In this document: one piece after another, positions 25,384 to 35,068 of the stretch | Numbering within the stretch: the stretch's first letter is position 1 | Layout: each line of letters opens with the position of its first letter | From: JANMES01 sp038229715 | Lineage (GTDB): Bacteria > Planctomycetota > Phycisphaerae > Tepidisphaerales > Tepidisphaeraceae | DNA length: 64,000 nucleotides | Reading direction: 5' to 3' | Assembly (NCBI GenBank): GCA_038229715.1 | Contig: JBBROD010000006.1 | Location: 1-64,000, forward strand | Translations under genes and position numbers: made by a program | Notes under the pieces: generated by a model | The model's database searches: none | The model's input: the letters and a program-made list of their open reading frames with translations, nothing else | Told to the model about the DNA's origin: nothing

Positions 25384-26367
25384 ATGATGGAATACCGAAA
25401 ACTCGGCCGAACCGGCGTTAAAGTCACTCCCCTTTGTCTTGGCACGATGAACTTCGGCGGTCGATCGGACGCGGCGGAATCACACAAGATACTTGACGCT
25501 TACGTTGAACTCGGCGGCATTTTCGTCGATACCGCCAACGTGTACAACGACGGCAAGAGCGAAGAAGTCATCGGCGACTGGATGCAGAAAACCAGCAAGC
25601 GCGATTCGATTGTATTGTCGACCAAGGTACACGGCCGGCGCAGCCCGCAAATCAACGACGCGGGAAATCACCGCTGGCACATCGTGCGCGAGGTGGAGAA
25701 GTCGCTGAAGCGGCTGAAGACCGAGCGGATCGACGTCTACCACATCCATCGGCCCGACAACGACACGCCGATCGATCAAACCCTGCGGGCGCTCGATGAT
25801 CTCGTCCGCCAGGGCAAAGTGTTGTACCTCGCCAGCAGCGTTTTTGCGTCGTGGCAATTGGCAGAGGCGCATTACATCGCGAAGGAGTTGGGCACGGCGC
25901 GGTTCGATGTCGAGCAGCCGCAGTTGAATATCATCGATCGGCGGATTGAAGCCGAAGTGTTGCCCTTCTGCCGGAAGTACGAAGTGGCCACGATCTGCTG
26001 GGCCCCGCTCGCCCGCGGGCGGTTGGCGGGCACTTACACGCGCGGCGGGCGCAAGATACCCGACGGCACCTGGTACAAAGCCCAGAACAAATCCGATTTC
26101 CCCGCCAGCCAATGGCCGCTGATGGAAGCGGTCGACAAACTCGCCGACGGACGCGGCTGCACCAGCAGCCAGTTCTCGATCGCCTGGGCGCTGCAAGTGC
26201 CCGGCGTCACCTGCCCGATCATCGGCCCGCGCACCGTCGATCAGCTGAAGGACAACATGGGCGCACTTAGCGTGAAGCTGACAGCGGAGGATCTCAAGGC
26301 GGTCGACGCGCTCAATCCGTCGGGCGATCTGTGTCGCGATCGCGCAATGGGGCCGGTGCCGCGGTAG
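25384..26367 (+). CDS. Aldo/keto reductase, 327 aa
   Basis: NAD(P)H-dependent reductase with a TIM barrel. Catalytic tetrad D49 and Y54 (FVDTANVYNDGKSEE), K81 (LSTKVHG) and H122 (VYHIHRPD). C-terminal cofactor loop PIIGPRTVDQLKDNMGAL. N-terminus MMEYRKLGRTGVKVTPLCLGTMNFGG is typical of the AKR11-13 type. The substrate is unknown. Good Shine-Dalgarno CGGAG before the ATG. It is followed closely by the DoxX-like gene. Confidence 0.9.
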   Translation: MMEYRKLGRTGVKVTPLCLGTMNFGGRSDAAESHKILDAYVELGGIFVDTANVYNDGKSEEVIGDWMQKTSKRDSIVLSTKVHGRRSPQINDAGNHRWHIVREVEKSLKRLKTERIDVYHIHRPDNDTPIDQTLRALDDLVRQGKVLYLASSVFASWQLAEAHYIAKELGTARFDVEQPQLNIIDRRIEAEVLPFCRKYEVATICWAPLARGRLAGTYTRGGRKIPDGTWYKAQNKSDFPASQWPLMEAVDKLADGRGCTSSQFSIAWALQVPGVTCPIIGPRTVDQLKDNMGALSVKLTAEDLKAVDALNPSGDLCRDRAMGPVPR

Positions 26368-26392
26368 GGGTTGCCTACACTCGCGAGTGTCT

Positions 26393-26746
26393 ATGCTGAA
26401 AACGATGTTTCGATATCTGCTCGCGGTTTGCTTCGTCGTCGCCGGGGCGAATCATTTTCGTCACCCGGATTTTTACATCTCGATGATGCCGCCGGTGTTG
26501 CCATGGCCGGCGATGTGGGTCTACCTGAGTGGTGTGGCGGAAGTGGGGCTGGGTGTTGCGTTGCTGGTTCCGTCGCTCCAGCGGATCGCGGCATGGGGGT
26601 TGATTGTTTTGTTGATCGCTGTCTTTCCGGCCAACGTGCATATGGCGACCCATCCGGGTGAGTTTTCATCGTTCTCGCCGATTCTGCTGTGGCTGCGACT
26701 GCCGCTCCAAGCGGTTTTCATCGCCTGGGCGTATTGGTTTACATAA
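26393..26746 (+). CDS. DoxX-like integral membrane protein, 117 aa
   Basis: Four hydrophobic helices with the DoxX-type features FVVAGANHFRHPDFY, YLSGVAEVGLGVALL and PANVHMATHP. Function of the family is poorly defined (thiol or redox stress links). Start ATG 26393; GTG 26387 is six bases upstream in frame. It lies 25 bases after the reductase and is likely co-transcribed. Confidence 0.75.
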   Translation: MLKTMFRYLLAVCFVVAGANHFRHPDFYISMMPPVLPWPAMWVYLSGVAEVGLGVALLVPSLQRIAAWGLIVLLIAVFPANVHMATHPGEFSSFSPILLWLRLPLQAVFIAWAYWFT

Positions 26747-26908
26747 TTCTCGTGAATCGATCGTTCGTCTCGCAACGTGGCCGATAGAACGGCCATCGGA
26801 GAACCCACCTGCGTACAGCAAGTTGATTTCGCCGGGCTGCAGCCCTGTTGGTAGGACTATTAAGCACGCCTAGTGGCGTGCAGCACTTGATCGCGGGCTT
26901 CTGGTTAT

Positions 26909-26995
26909 CGGAGGAGCTGGGATTCGAACCCAGGAAACTCTTGCGAGTTTGCCGGTTTTCAAAACCGGTGCATTCGACCACTCTGCCACTCCTCC
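26909..26995 (-). tRNA. tRNA-Ser (anticodon TGA)
   Basis: Long-variable-arm tRNA on the minus strand: acceptor GGAGGAG / CTCCTCC, anticodon stem ACCGG / CCGGT region with loop TTTTGAA (anticodon TGA), variable arm AACTCGCAAGAGTT and T-arm CTGGG TTCGAAT CCCAG. Discriminator G, no encoded CCA. Confidence 0.92.
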
Positions 26996-27097
26996 GGGGG
27001 GAATGTCGGCCTCGATCGACGAGGACGGCTGGCGCGCGATCGCTAACGATTCTAGCGGGCGATCGAATCAGAAGGAAGGCTTGCAATTGGGTTGAGT

Positions 27098-27165
27098 GCC
27101 GACGGCTGAGGACTGGGTAAACAAATCCTACTTTGCGTTCAGTCCGTAGTCCTGAGCGATCCGTC
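27098..27165. repeat. Degenerate heptamer inverted repeat downstream of CLC gene
   Basis: GACGGCTGAGGACTG on the left and CAGTCCGTAGTCCTGAGCGATCCGTC on the right form an imperfect inverted repeat built from AGTCCT/AGGACT words. It lies between tRNA-Ser and the end of the CLC gene and may act as a terminator. Confidence 0.55.
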
Positions 27166-27166
27166 G

Positions 27167-28630
27167 TTATTTATTTCGGATCGATCGCAGCGAAGCGCCG
27201 GGTTTCAGTTTCGTGCCGAACAGCTTGGGCGTTGTGATGCGCTGCGAGAGATAAACCCCAGAGTGCCCGCTGAAAAGATAGGACAGAAAGCACGCCATCG
27301 CCAAATAGACCACGAAGCCCGAGTGGATCATGTCGGCTTGGCCGGCGGCGAAAAGCTCGATGCCCATGATCGTGCAGGCCAGCGGCGTGTTCGTCGCACC
27401 GGCAAAAACCGCGACGAACCCCAACCCGGCGAAAAGGTCCACCGGCGCGCCTAGCAGTTTTCCCATAGTGTGACCTAACGCCGCGCCGATGAAAAATAGC
27501 GGCGTGACCTCGCCGCCCTTAAAACCCGCCGCCAGCGTGACGGCGGTGAATAGGATTTTCCACCACCAACTCCAATTCGTCGCCCCGTCCTGATGAAAGC
27601 AAGAGAGGATGGTCACGACTCCGCTGCGACCCGGCGGTGCCGAGACGCCAAGGCCGAGGTAGTCAGGGCTGATGAGCAGCGCGAGCACGATCACGATCAC
27701 GCCGCCGACGGCGGGGCACCATGCGGCGCCGGGGATCGCGTTGTACCAAGCCGGGCCGGTCGGCTTGAGGGCATCATTCACCACGGCTGATGGGGCAGGT
27801 TTGGACTTGTACGAATCGATCGCCTTGGCCAGTGACCGGAAGATCAAGTGCAGGCCGTGCGTGAGTTCAGCGAACAACACGCTGGCCAGGCCGAACGCGA
27901 TCGATGCGATCGCGACTTTCCCCAGCAGCACCCAACTCAATCCGCCGGACACTTGTGCGTATGAATCGATCGCGTAGTGCGTGTGCTTGATGTGCCATGC
28001 GGTGGTGGCCCAATCCCCGGCGACGGCGGCGATCAGGCAGGGGACGATCGAAGCGAAACTCATCGATCCGATGGCCAGCACCTCTACGGCAAAGATCGCA
28101 CCCGCCAGCGGCGTACCAAATACCGCACCGAAACCCGCAGCAACGCCCGCCATCAGCAGTGTGCGCGTGCCGTGCCGATCCAGCCGAAGGTATTGGCCGA
28201 CGGTGCTGGCGATACTCCCGCCCATCTGGACGGCCGTCCCTTCGCGGCCGGCCGATCCGCCGAACAGGTGGGTGACGACGGTTCCGACGAGCACGAGCGG
28301 CGCCATCCGCGCCGGCACGCCGCCGCCGGGTTCGTGGATTTGATCGATGACTAGGTTGTTTCCGGCTTCCACGCTTTTGCCGAAGTGGTGGTAAAGCAAT
28401 CCGATCCCGACGCCTGCAACAGGGAGAAGGAACAGCAGCCACGGGATGTGATGCGATCCGACTTCCGTCGCCCAGCGTGCGCGGGTGGCCAAGTCCAGCG
28501 CCCACAAAAACAGCGCGACCGCCGACCCGACCGCCACCCCTACCGGCACGGCGATCAACAGCCATTTGCCGACATACGCCGCCAACGCGAGGTGCTCACG
28601 AGGATTCCATCGGAAGGGCATAACAAACAT
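27167..28630 (-). CDS. CLC-type antiporter, probably fluoride/proton (CLC-F), 487 aa
   Basis: Integral-membrane CLC transporter with about ten hydrophobic helices. In place of the chloride motifs GSGIP, GKEGP and GxFxP it has GGGVPARMAP, GSAGREGTAVQMGG and GFKGGEVTPLFFIGA. The last two are, as I recall, hallmarks of the fluoride-exporting CLC-F (EriC-F) branch, so fluoride efflux is the favoured role. ATG 28630 is chosen (MFVMPFRWNPREH); the frame is open well upstream. I looked for a fluoride riboswitch in the leader and did not recognise one. Confidence 0.75.
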   Translation of the reverse strand: MFVMPFRWNPREHLALAAYVGKWLLIAVPVGVAVGSAVALFLWALDLATRARWATEVGSHHIPWLLFLLPVAGVGIGLLYHHFGKSVEAGNNLVIDQIHEPGGGVPARMAPLVLVGTVVTHLFGGSAGREGTAVQMGGSIASTVGQYLRLDRHGTRTLLMAGVAAGFGAVFGTPLAGAIFAVEVLAIGSMSFASIVPCLIAAVAGDWATTAWHIKHTHYAIDSYAQVSGGLSWVLLGKVAIASIAFGLASVLFAELTHGLHLIFRSLAKAIDSYKSKPAPSAVVNDALKPTGPAWYNAIPGAAWCPAVGGVIVIVLALLISPDYLGLGVSAPPGRSGVVTILSCFHQDGATNWSWWWKILFTAVTLAAGFKGGEVTPLFFIGAALGHTMGKLLGAPVDLFAGLGFVAVFAGATNTPLACTIMGIELFAAGQADMIHSGFVVYLAMACFLSYLFSGHSGVYLSQRITTPKLFGTKLKPGASLRSIRNK

Positions 28631-28909
28631 CCCTGTGCAGACGATTGACCGACCCCATTTCGCAATCTTCGAGTGTCGAAGTCCATCGCATAATCGTCTG
28701 GCCGGTCGAATGGAGCAGCAAGGCAAGGGATTTCCCCTACTGTGGACGATGTTAACACAATCTTGTTTTGAACCTAAGCGACTTCTCACGCAGCCCCGAC
28801 AATTGGACTCTATCTTTCCGCTCGTCATGTAGGACGACTGCAAGGGTATATGTAGCCCCGTGCAGAGTATTTTCCGAGGAGACCCCCTATTTGGGGCAGG
28901 AGAAGAAGC

Positions 28910-31579
28910 ATGTTGAAAAAAACTGAATCTAGAAATCGTGAACAGAGCCGAACGCACTATTCTGAGCAGGCGATCCGATCGAGAACGGTGCGCGCCATTG
29001 TCGCCGCAACAGCAGCATGTGGGCTTGCCGGGTCCCATTTGCATGGTGCGCCCATCTCGCTGACCGGAAATGGCGGCCCGAGCACTTTCTATACGCAGAA
29101 CTTTGATGCTTTGATAAGCACCGGTACGGGCACCTTCACGAACGACTCGACCATTGCGGGGTGGCACACGTCAAGGACGAGTAACGGCACTGCAATCGCG
29201 GCTGGAACGGGATCAAGCACTACGGGCAATCTGTACAGCTTTGGCTCGACGAGTGCATCAGATCGGGCATTGGGCTCGGTGGCAAGTAATGGCGCATCGA
29301 CCGGTGGAGCGTTTGCGTACGGAGCGTTGTTCAGCAACGATACCACGAAGACGATCGATTCGTTAACTATTGGTTATGCTGGAGAGCAATGGCGCGATGG
29401 CGGCGGCACGATTGCGAAGACAGCGCTTAACGGCCTGACATTTAGCTATCGCGTCGGTGGGACTACTTTTGATGTTCCGACGAACAACGGCAGTGACGCA
29501 GCCGACACCGCCACCGGGTTTACCGCCGACACGAACCTGAATTTTGTTCCGAAAATTGGTAACTCTACCGCAGCTACACTCGATGGCAATCTCGCGGCAA
29601 ATCGATCGGTTATCAGTGACACGATTTCATCCCTGAGCATCGCACCGGGGGCAAGTATCTGGATTCGCTGGTATGACCCTAACAACTCAGGTAGCGACCA
29701 TGCTTTGGGCATCGACGATTTCTCGATCGCATTCACCACCACGGTGGCCATCACCCCGGCAAATGTAACTTGGGCCACAACCACTGGAACGTGGGACACA
29801 TCCACAGGGAACTGGACCGGGGGAACTCCTACCGCCAACCTATACAAAAATGGCGACACTGCTAACTTTTCGACTATCGCTTCTGACAGCACAGTTACGG
29901 TTGTGGGCGGCGGTGTAACGCCGGCAGTAACCAACATCAGCAACGCGGCGAACACCTACACTTTCACTGGCGGTACAATCGGCGGTGCTGGGGCGTTGAC
30001 CAAGACGGGCAATGGCTCCGCGGTACTCTCTGCCACTAACGCTTACAGCGGCGGGACGAACCTCAACGGCGGAATTTTAGTGGCGGACGGCGGCGACGAC
30101 CGGCTCGGCGCTTCAACTGGTGCCATCAACTTCAACGGGGGAACGCTTAAAACCGCCTCGACCGGAATTACGTCGGCCCGTGCGATCAATGTTGCCGCCG
30201 GCGGGGGCACATTCGATTCAAACGGCCTAAATTCCTCGACGACCGGCCTGACTACCTTTACAGCCGCTACTTTCACCAAAGCCGGCACTGGGGATCTGGC
30301 GCTCAATGGAACGGTCGCTTTCGACAACACCTCCGCGCTCATCATCAATTCCGGTGGCTCAATTACGCTGGGGCAGAGTGGAGGCACTATCACCATGAAA
30401 GCCGGTGGTGTATTTAATGGTGATTTGATTATCAACACCACCGCCCGTCTCAACCTTGATACCGCCGGCCAAACGTACGGCGGTGCAGGACAGATCAAGT
30501 TCCTCGGCTCGGCGCTCGGGGCCGGGTCGGGCGGTATTGTAATTCCGAACACGGGTTTTGCAGCCTTCAACGCTCTGATCACCAACGCCAGCGGTGACAC
30601 GGCCGGTACGATCACGAGCGACGTAGTGCTCAACCCCGCGGGCAACGGCCATGTGGCGTTCACTGCAGGTGATGTGACGACTTCAAATTATACCACAGCC
30701 AGCTACCTCATCTTCGTGGGTGGAACGAATGGAGCCACCGGCGACGGACTTTCCTTCAATGGCAAGATCACCGGTGAAGGCGACTTGTTTATCGGCAACA
30801 ACTCCAAGATTGGCGGCGGGGGAGCGAATATTACTTTCAACGCGGCCAACGACTACGCAGGCAACACGCTCATCAACACCGGCGGTGTGATCAAATTGGG
30901 AGTGAATCAGGCATTGCCAGCCGCGACCAACGTAGTGTTTGGATCGCTCAGTAGCGCGGGCAATGCAACGCTAGACCTGAATGGTAAAACCTTGCAGATC
31001 GCCTCGCTTTCCGATGATGCCGCCAAGCCGAATGGAAGGAATCTCACGGTCACCAATCTGGGTGCTACCGACTCGACATTGACCGTGAGTGGCTCGATCA
31101 CTCCGGCCAACGCGTTTGGCGGCGTGATCTCTGACGGAACGACCAACAAGATCTCGCTCGAGAAATCCGGCTCGAACACGCTAAAGCTTGCTGGTGTTAA
31201 CACCTTTACCGGTGATACAAGCGTCCACGGTGGAACTCTGGTTATCGAGTCCACCGGCTCGGTTCTCAATTCCAATGTCATTGTGGATGGGACGGCTGTT
31301 CTTGAACTCGACAGCAATTCGACACTTGGTGATCTCAAATCGCTCACATTTGCGGATTCAGCAACGGGTGTGCTTAACTTCACCGGTGCGGAAATAGTGG
31401 GCTCGCTCACCATCGGTGGCGTGACTTACACTTCTGGGCTTTTTGACGCTTCGACAAATTCTTCTGTATTCTCCGGCTCCGGATCGATCCTCGTCCCTGA
31501 GCCGACTTCGCTCAGTATCATCGGGCTGGTCGGAGCAGGTCTGTTGGCTCGTCGGCGTCGGGCGAAGCAAACGGCTTAA
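28910..31579 (+). CDS. Autotransporter-repeat PEP-CTERM surface protein, 889 aa
   Basis: Large secreted protein. A basic N-terminus with a hydrophobic stretch (AIVAATAACGLAGSHLHGAP) acts as signal peptide. The body is Gly/Thr/Asn-rich beta-helix with autotransporter-associated strand repeats such as LTKTGNGSAVLSATNAYSGG, FTKAGTGDLALNGT and LEKSGSNTLKLAGVNTFTG. The C-terminus LVPEPTSLSIIGLVGAGLLARRRR is a PEP-CTERM sorting signal: PEP, hydrophobic helix, basic tail. Probably processed by an exosortase and attached to the envelope or matrix. Shine-Dalgarno AGGAGAAG precedes ATG; a terminator follows. Confidence 0.88.
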   Translation: MLKKTESRNREQSRTHYSEQAIRSRTVRAIVAATAACGLAGSHLHGAPISLTGNGGPSTFYTQNFDALISTGTGTFTNDSTIAGWHTSRTSNGTAIAAGTGSSTTGNLYSFGSTSASDRALGSVASNGASTGGAFAYGALFSNDTTKTIDSLTIGYAGEQWRDGGGTIAKTALNGLTFSYRVGGTTFDVPTNNGSDAADTATGFTADTNLNFVPKIGNSTAATLDGNLAANRSVISDTISSLSIAPGASIWIRWYDPNNSGSDHALGIDDFSIAFTTTVAITPANVTWATTTGTWDTSTGNWTGGTPTANLYKNGDTANFSTIASDSTVTVVGGGVTPAVTNISNAANTYTFTGGTIGGAGALTKTGNGSAVLSATNAYSGGTNLNGGILVADGGDDRLGASTGAINFNGGTLKTASTGITSARAINVAAGGGTFDSNGLNSSTTGLTTFTAATFTKAGTGDLALNGTVAFDNTSALIINSGGSITLGQSGGTITMKAGGVFNGDLIINTTARLNLDTAGQTYGGAGQIKFLGSALGAGSGGIVIPNTGFAAFNALITNASGDTAGTITSDVVLNPAGNGHVAFTAGDVTTSNYTTASYLIFVGGTNGATGDGLSFNGKITGEGDLFIGNNSKIGGGGANITFNAANDYAGNTLINTGGVIKLGVNQALPAATNVVFGSLSSAGNATLDLNGKTLQIASLSDDAAKPNGRNLTVTNLGATDSTLTVSGSITPANAFGGVISDGTTNKISLEKSGSNTLKLAGVNTFTGDTSVHGGTLVIESTGSVLNSNVIVDGTAVLELDSNSTLGDLKSLTFADSATGVLNFTGAEIVGSLTIGGVTYTSGLFDASTNSSVFSGSGSILVPEPTSLSIIGLVGAGLLARRRRAKQTA

Positions 31580-31608
31580 GTGATTCCTGGGAGAGGGAAA
31601 ATGCTTCC

Positions 31609-31640
31609 AGCCGACCGGCACCATGCCGGTCGGCTTTTTT
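31609..31640 (+). terminator. Intrinsic terminator after PEP-CTERM gene
   Basis: Perfect 12-bp stem AGCCGACCGGCA / TGCCGGTCGGCT, 3-base loop CCA, followed by a T-run, about 30 bases after the stop codon. Confidence 0.92.
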
Positions 31641-31681
31641 GCGCGGTAGTGACTTGGCGGGCTGTGGGATAGAATCGCGAT

Positions 31682-34372
31682 ATGCCCGTTCCGCTTGATC
31701 CTGAATCGCAGCGCCTGGCCGACGATCGCGATCGCAAAGCCAACTGGAAACGCTGGGGCCCGTACTTGGCCGAGCGGCAGTGGGCGACGGTGCGCGAAGA
31801 TTACTCCGCCGACGGGGATTGCTGGAATTACTTTCCGCACGAACACGCTCGCAGCCGGGCGTATCGGTGGGGTGAGGACGGGCTGCTGGGCATTTGCGAT
31901 CGCGAGTGCCGGCTTTGCTTCGGGCTGGCGCTCTGGAACGGAAAAGATCCGATTCTCAAGGAGCGTCTGTTCGGCCTGACGAATACCGAGGGGAATCACG
32001 GGGAGGACGTTAAAGAATCGTACTTCTATGTCGATTCCACGCCGACGCATTCGTATCTCAAGGCGCTCTACAAGTACCCGCAGGCGGAGTATCCGTACGA
32101 AAAGCTGGTGACCGAAAACGCCCGGCGATCGCGCGAGCAGCGCGAATACGAAATAGAAGACACCGGCGTGTTTAACGGCGATCGCTACTTCGACGTGACG
32201 GCCGAGTACGCCAAATCCGCGCCGGACAGTGTGCTGATCAAAATCACCCTCGCCAACCGCGGCCCGGAGGCGGCTGAACTAACCGTGCTGCCGACGTTCT
32301 GGTTCCGTAACTCATGGCTTTGGGGGTGCACGCACGAAGGATGCGAGCCGAAGCCGCGGATCAAGCGCACCAGCGACTACATGCTTGAGTCGGATCACGT
32401 CACGCTAGGGCGGTTTACCTGTCAGGCCGATGCGAGCAACGCACGCGACGTTCCGTCGCTGATTTTTACCGATAACGTGACGAACAATCAGAAGCTGTTC
32501 GGGACAGACAATCAGTCCGCGCACGTGAAGGATGCGTTCCACGATTTTGTCATCCACGACAAAGCCGATGCCGTCCACCGTGAGTTCGGCACGAAGGCGG
32601 CCTGGGTGTACAAGGTTACGATTCCCGCTCGGTCGCAGGTTGTATTGCGGCTTCGATTCGACGCCAAGCCACCTGCCGCTGCGGCGGCGTTCGGGGAAGC
32701 GTTTGAGGCGGTGTTTGCTGATCGCATCAGCGAGGCCGATACGTTTTACAAATCTCGCATCCCCGCAACGCTGGATCCGACGGCGCGGCTCACCATGCGC
32801 CAGGCGTACGCCGGGCTGCTTTGGAGCAAGCAGTTTTATCACTACGTGGTACACGATTGGCTGAAGGGCGATCCCAACTTCCCACCGCCGCCGAAACAGC
32901 GAAAAACCGGGAGGAACAGCGACTGGCGATTCCTATTCAATCGCGACGTGATTTCAATGCCCGACAAGTGGGAGTATCCGTGGTACGCCGCGTGGGATTT
33001 GGCGTTTCACATGATCCCGTTCTGCACGATCGATCCGGATTTTGCCAAGAATCAGTTGCTGCTGTTGCTTCGCGAATGGTACATGCACCCGAACGGCCAA
33101 CTCCCGGCGTATGAGTTTTCATTTTCGGATTCAAACCCGCCGGTTCACGCATGGGCGTGCTGGCGGGTCTATAAGATGACCGGGCAGCGCGGCGAGCGCG
33201 ATCGGGAGTTTCTCGCACGGGCGTTCCACAAGTTGCTCATCAATTTCACCTGGTGGGTGAACCGCAAGGACGTCAACGGCAAAAACATTTTCGCCGGCGG
33301 GTTTTTAGGGTTGGACAACATCGGCGTGTTCGACCGCAGCCAGCCGCTGCCGACCGGCGGGCAGCTCGATCAGGCCGATGGAACCGCCTGGATGGCGTTC
33401 TATTGCCTCACCATGCTTTCAATGGCGCTCGAGCTGGCCAGCGAAGACCCGGCGTACGAGGACGTGGCCAGCAAGTTCTTCGAGCATTTCGTCGCCATCA
33501 CCGATGCGATCAATAACGTCGGTCGAAGCGGGCTATGGAATGAGGCGGACGGGTTTTATTACGACCAGATCCAGCTCGACGGCAAAGCCACGCCGCTCCA
33601 AGTGCGCTCGCTGGTGGGGCTGATCCCGATGCTGGCGGTGGCGATTCTGGACGATCGTCATTTGAAAAAACTGCCCGGCTTCACCAAGCGGATGGATTGG
33701 TTTCTCGAGCACCGGGCCGATCTGGCTTCGCTGGTGGCGTACAAGACCGAGCGCCCCGGGCATGCCGGCGGGCAACATCTGCTGGCCGTACCGCAGCGCG
33801 ATCGGCTGGAGCGGATGCTTAAATACATGCTCGACGAGAAAGAATTCCTCTCGCCTTACGGTATTCGGTCGTTGTCGCGGCATCATCTGGATCAACCGTT
33901 CGTCTTCAGAACCGATGGCAAAGATTACACCGTAAATTACATGCCCGCTGAATCGACCACGGCGCTGTTTGGCGGCAACAGCAATTGGCGCGGGCCGGTC
34001 TGGCTGCCGCTGAATTATCTGATCATCGAAGCGCTCGAGCGGTATCACCATTTTTACGACGACACGCTGAAGGTGGAATGCCCGACCGGCTCGGGGCAGA
34101 TGATGAACCTGGAGCAGGTGGCGCTATTCCTTTCGGTGCGGGTGTCGAATTTGTTCGTTTCGGACGCGAGCGGGCATCGCCCCTTCGCCAGCGATCAGGA
34201 GCGATACGCGTCTGATCCGAACTGGAAAGAACTGACGCTTTTTTATGAGTATTTCGATGGCGACACCGGGCGGGGCCTCGGAGCTTCGCATCAAACCGGG
34301 TGGACTTCGCTGATCGTTCGCCTGATGACCGCATCGAAGCGACTCAACGGCGGGCCGACATCGTTTGCATGA
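31682..34372 (+). CDS. GH63-like (MGH1-type) glucosidase, 896 aa
   Basis: Large (alpha/alpha)6-barrel glycosidase of the GH63 group, which includes alpha-glucosidases and mannosylglycerate/glucosylglycerate hydrolases. N-terminal beta-domain (KRWGPYLAERQWATVREDYSA, KERLFGLTNTEGNHGEDVKE), then the barrel with YPWYAAWDLAFHMIPF, HPNGQLPAYEFSFSDSNPPV, QADGTAWMAFYCLTML, RGPVWLPLNYL and GDTGRGLGASHQTGWTSL. No signal peptide, so probably cytoplasmic. It begins 42 bases after the terminator and stands alone. Confidence 0.85.
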   Translation: MPVPLDPESQRLADDRDRKANWKRWGPYLAERQWATVREDYSADGDCWNYFPHEHARSRAYRWGEDGLLGICDRECRLCFGLALWNGKDPILKERLFGLTNTEGNHGEDVKESYFYVDSTPTHSYLKALYKYPQAEYPYEKLVTENARRSREQREYEIEDTGVFNGDRYFDVTAEYAKSAPDSVLIKITLANRGPEAAELTVLPTFWFRNSWLWGCTHEGCEPKPRIKRTSDYMLESDHVTLGRFTCQADASNARDVPSLIFTDNVTNNQKLFGTDNQSAHVKDAFHDFVIHDKADAVHREFGTKAAWVYKVTIPARSQVVLRLRFDAKPPAAAAAFGEAFEAVFADRISEADTFYKSRIPATLDPTARLTMRQAYAGLLWSKQFYHYVVHDWLKGDPNFPPPPKQRKTGRNSDWRFLFNRDVISMPDKWEYPWYAAWDLAFHMIPFCTIDPDFAKNQLLLLLREWYMHPNGQLPAYEFSFSDSNPPVHAWACWRVYKMTGQRGERDREFLARAFHKLLINFTWWVNRKDVNGKNIFAGGFLGLDNIGVFDRSQPLPTGGQLDQADGTAWMAFYCLTMLSMALELASEDPAYEDVASKFFEHFVAITDAINNVGRSGLWNEADGFYYDQIQLDGKATPLQVRSLVGLIPMLAVAILDDRHLKKLPGFTKRMDWFLEHRADLASLVAYKTERPGHAGGQHLLAVPQRDRLERMLKYMLDEKEFLSPYGIRSLSRHHLDQPFVFRTDGKDYTVNYMPAESTTALFGGNSNWRGPVWLPLNYLIIEALERYHHFYDDTLKVECPTGSGQMMNLEQVALFLSVRVSNLFVSDASGHRPFASDQERYASDPNWKELTLFYEYFDGDTGRGLGASHQTGWTSLIVRLMTASKRLNGGPTSFA

Positions 34373-34620
34373 TTTCGCCAGCAATTTCTGCGTTGCCGGC
34401 GCTCATCAAATACACTGACAATCAAAACCAATTTCCCTCAACTCATTGGCACGCCGTTCGTTATACCGTGAGACGAAGCGAATTCGCCCCCAGCGGCCAC
34501 CCCGACTGGTGAAGAACCAGGGTGATAAGCTTTGCACGTGCTGCATTTGTACGCAGCCGGCCAGTGATGTTTTGGACCGTGAAACGGATACCCCGTCAAT
34601 CCGGCTACAAGGACGTAACG

Positions 34621-34824
34621 ATGTCGATGTCAAAGACCTTGGATGTATTGACCCGAATCACCAAGTTAATCGCCTGCTTCGCAGTCGCTGTGTATGTTAT
34701 CGTGCGCGCTAACAAGTTTTCTGATCCAATGTGCGTTAGCCCGCTGCCGGCTATGATGTGCGGCACGTTCGCGGTGGTGATGGTCTTCACTGGATTAGCG
34801 CTGGCTAGCTCCAGCCGCGAGTGA
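34621..34824 (+). CDS. Small membrane protein, 67 aa
   Basis: Unrecognised. ATG 34621 is preceded by AAGGACG at a normal distance. Two hydrophobic segments, ITKLIACFAVAVYVIV and MCGTFAVVMVFTGLALA, separated by a short Cys/Pro-containing loop. Both termini are polar. It lies alone before thrS. Confidence 0.5.
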   Translation: MSMSKTLDVLTRITKLIACFAVAVYVIVRANKFSDPMCVSPLPAMMCGTFAVVMVFTGLALASSSRE

Positions 34825-34897
34825 TCGCGTTGCTTAACGCCGTTCCCTTTCCGTTCGTTTGCAGCAGAGCGAATAATCGAGCCTATCGCGTCCGCAT

Positions 34898-34926
34898 TTG
34901 ACCCCCTTTGCCCGGCGGCGTATATT
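34898..34926 (+). promoter_or_regulatory. thrS promoter
   Basis: -35 TTGACC (34898-34903), 17-base spacer, -10 TATATT (34921-34926). The predicted start is about 34933-34936, immediately before the leader-peptide ATG at 34937. Confidence 0.75.
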
Positions 34927-34936
34927 TTGCGTCGCA

Positions 34937-34984
34937 ATGCGAAACGGCTCGCTGATCACGACGACGACCACGCGCGGGTGGTGA
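34937..34984 (+). CDS. thrS leader peptide with five consecutive Thr codons, 15 aa
   Basis: ATG 34937 to TGA 34984 encodes MRNGSLITTTTTRGW. The five Thr codons (34958-34972) in a row are the signature of a leader peptide that senses charged tRNA-Thr. There is almost no 5' leader before the ATG, so initiation would be leaderless. The stop codon lies in the segment that switches between the alternative hairpins of the attenuator. Confidence 0.8.
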   Translation: MRNGSLITTTTTRGW

Positions 34985-35046
34985 AGGAGTCGTCTTCATT
35001 TCAAGATCGACGATCACCGCCCGGTTCAAAAGAGCCGGGCGTTTTT
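34967..35046 (+). promoter_or_regulatory. Threonine transcription attenuator of thrS
   Basis: Three competing hairpins are visible. 1:2 is ACCAC (34967-34971) with GTGGT (34978-34982). 2:3, the antiterminator, is GGGTGGTGA (34976-34984) with TCACCGCCC (35014-35022), nine pairs including one G-U. 3:4, the terminator, is CGCCCGG (35018-35024) with CCGGGCG (35035-35041), followed by TTTTT. Stalling at the Thr codons would free segment 2 to pair with 3 and let transcription reach thrS. Confidence 0.8.
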
Positions 35047-35061
35047 GTTTCTGGCGGATTG

Positions 35062-35068
35062 AAAGGAG
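35062..35068 (+). promoter_or_regulatory. thrS Shine-Dalgarno, displaced by hairpin
   Basis: AAAGGAG lies directly at the left base of the heptamer hairpin (35069-35156). The ATG is at 35164, seven bases after the right base. Linear distance is 95 bases; folded distance is seven. Confidence 0.6.

Noticed and set aside
28631..28760. Fluoride riboswitch before the CLC gene
   Set aside because: No convincing match to the crcB motif by eye; a covariance scan would be needed.
34937..35046. thrS leader as a T-box riboswitch
   Set aside because: GGGTGG occurs, but the conserved T-box bulge sequence and specifier stem are absent and the leader is only about 110 bases; five Thr codons in an ORF fit peptide attenuation better.
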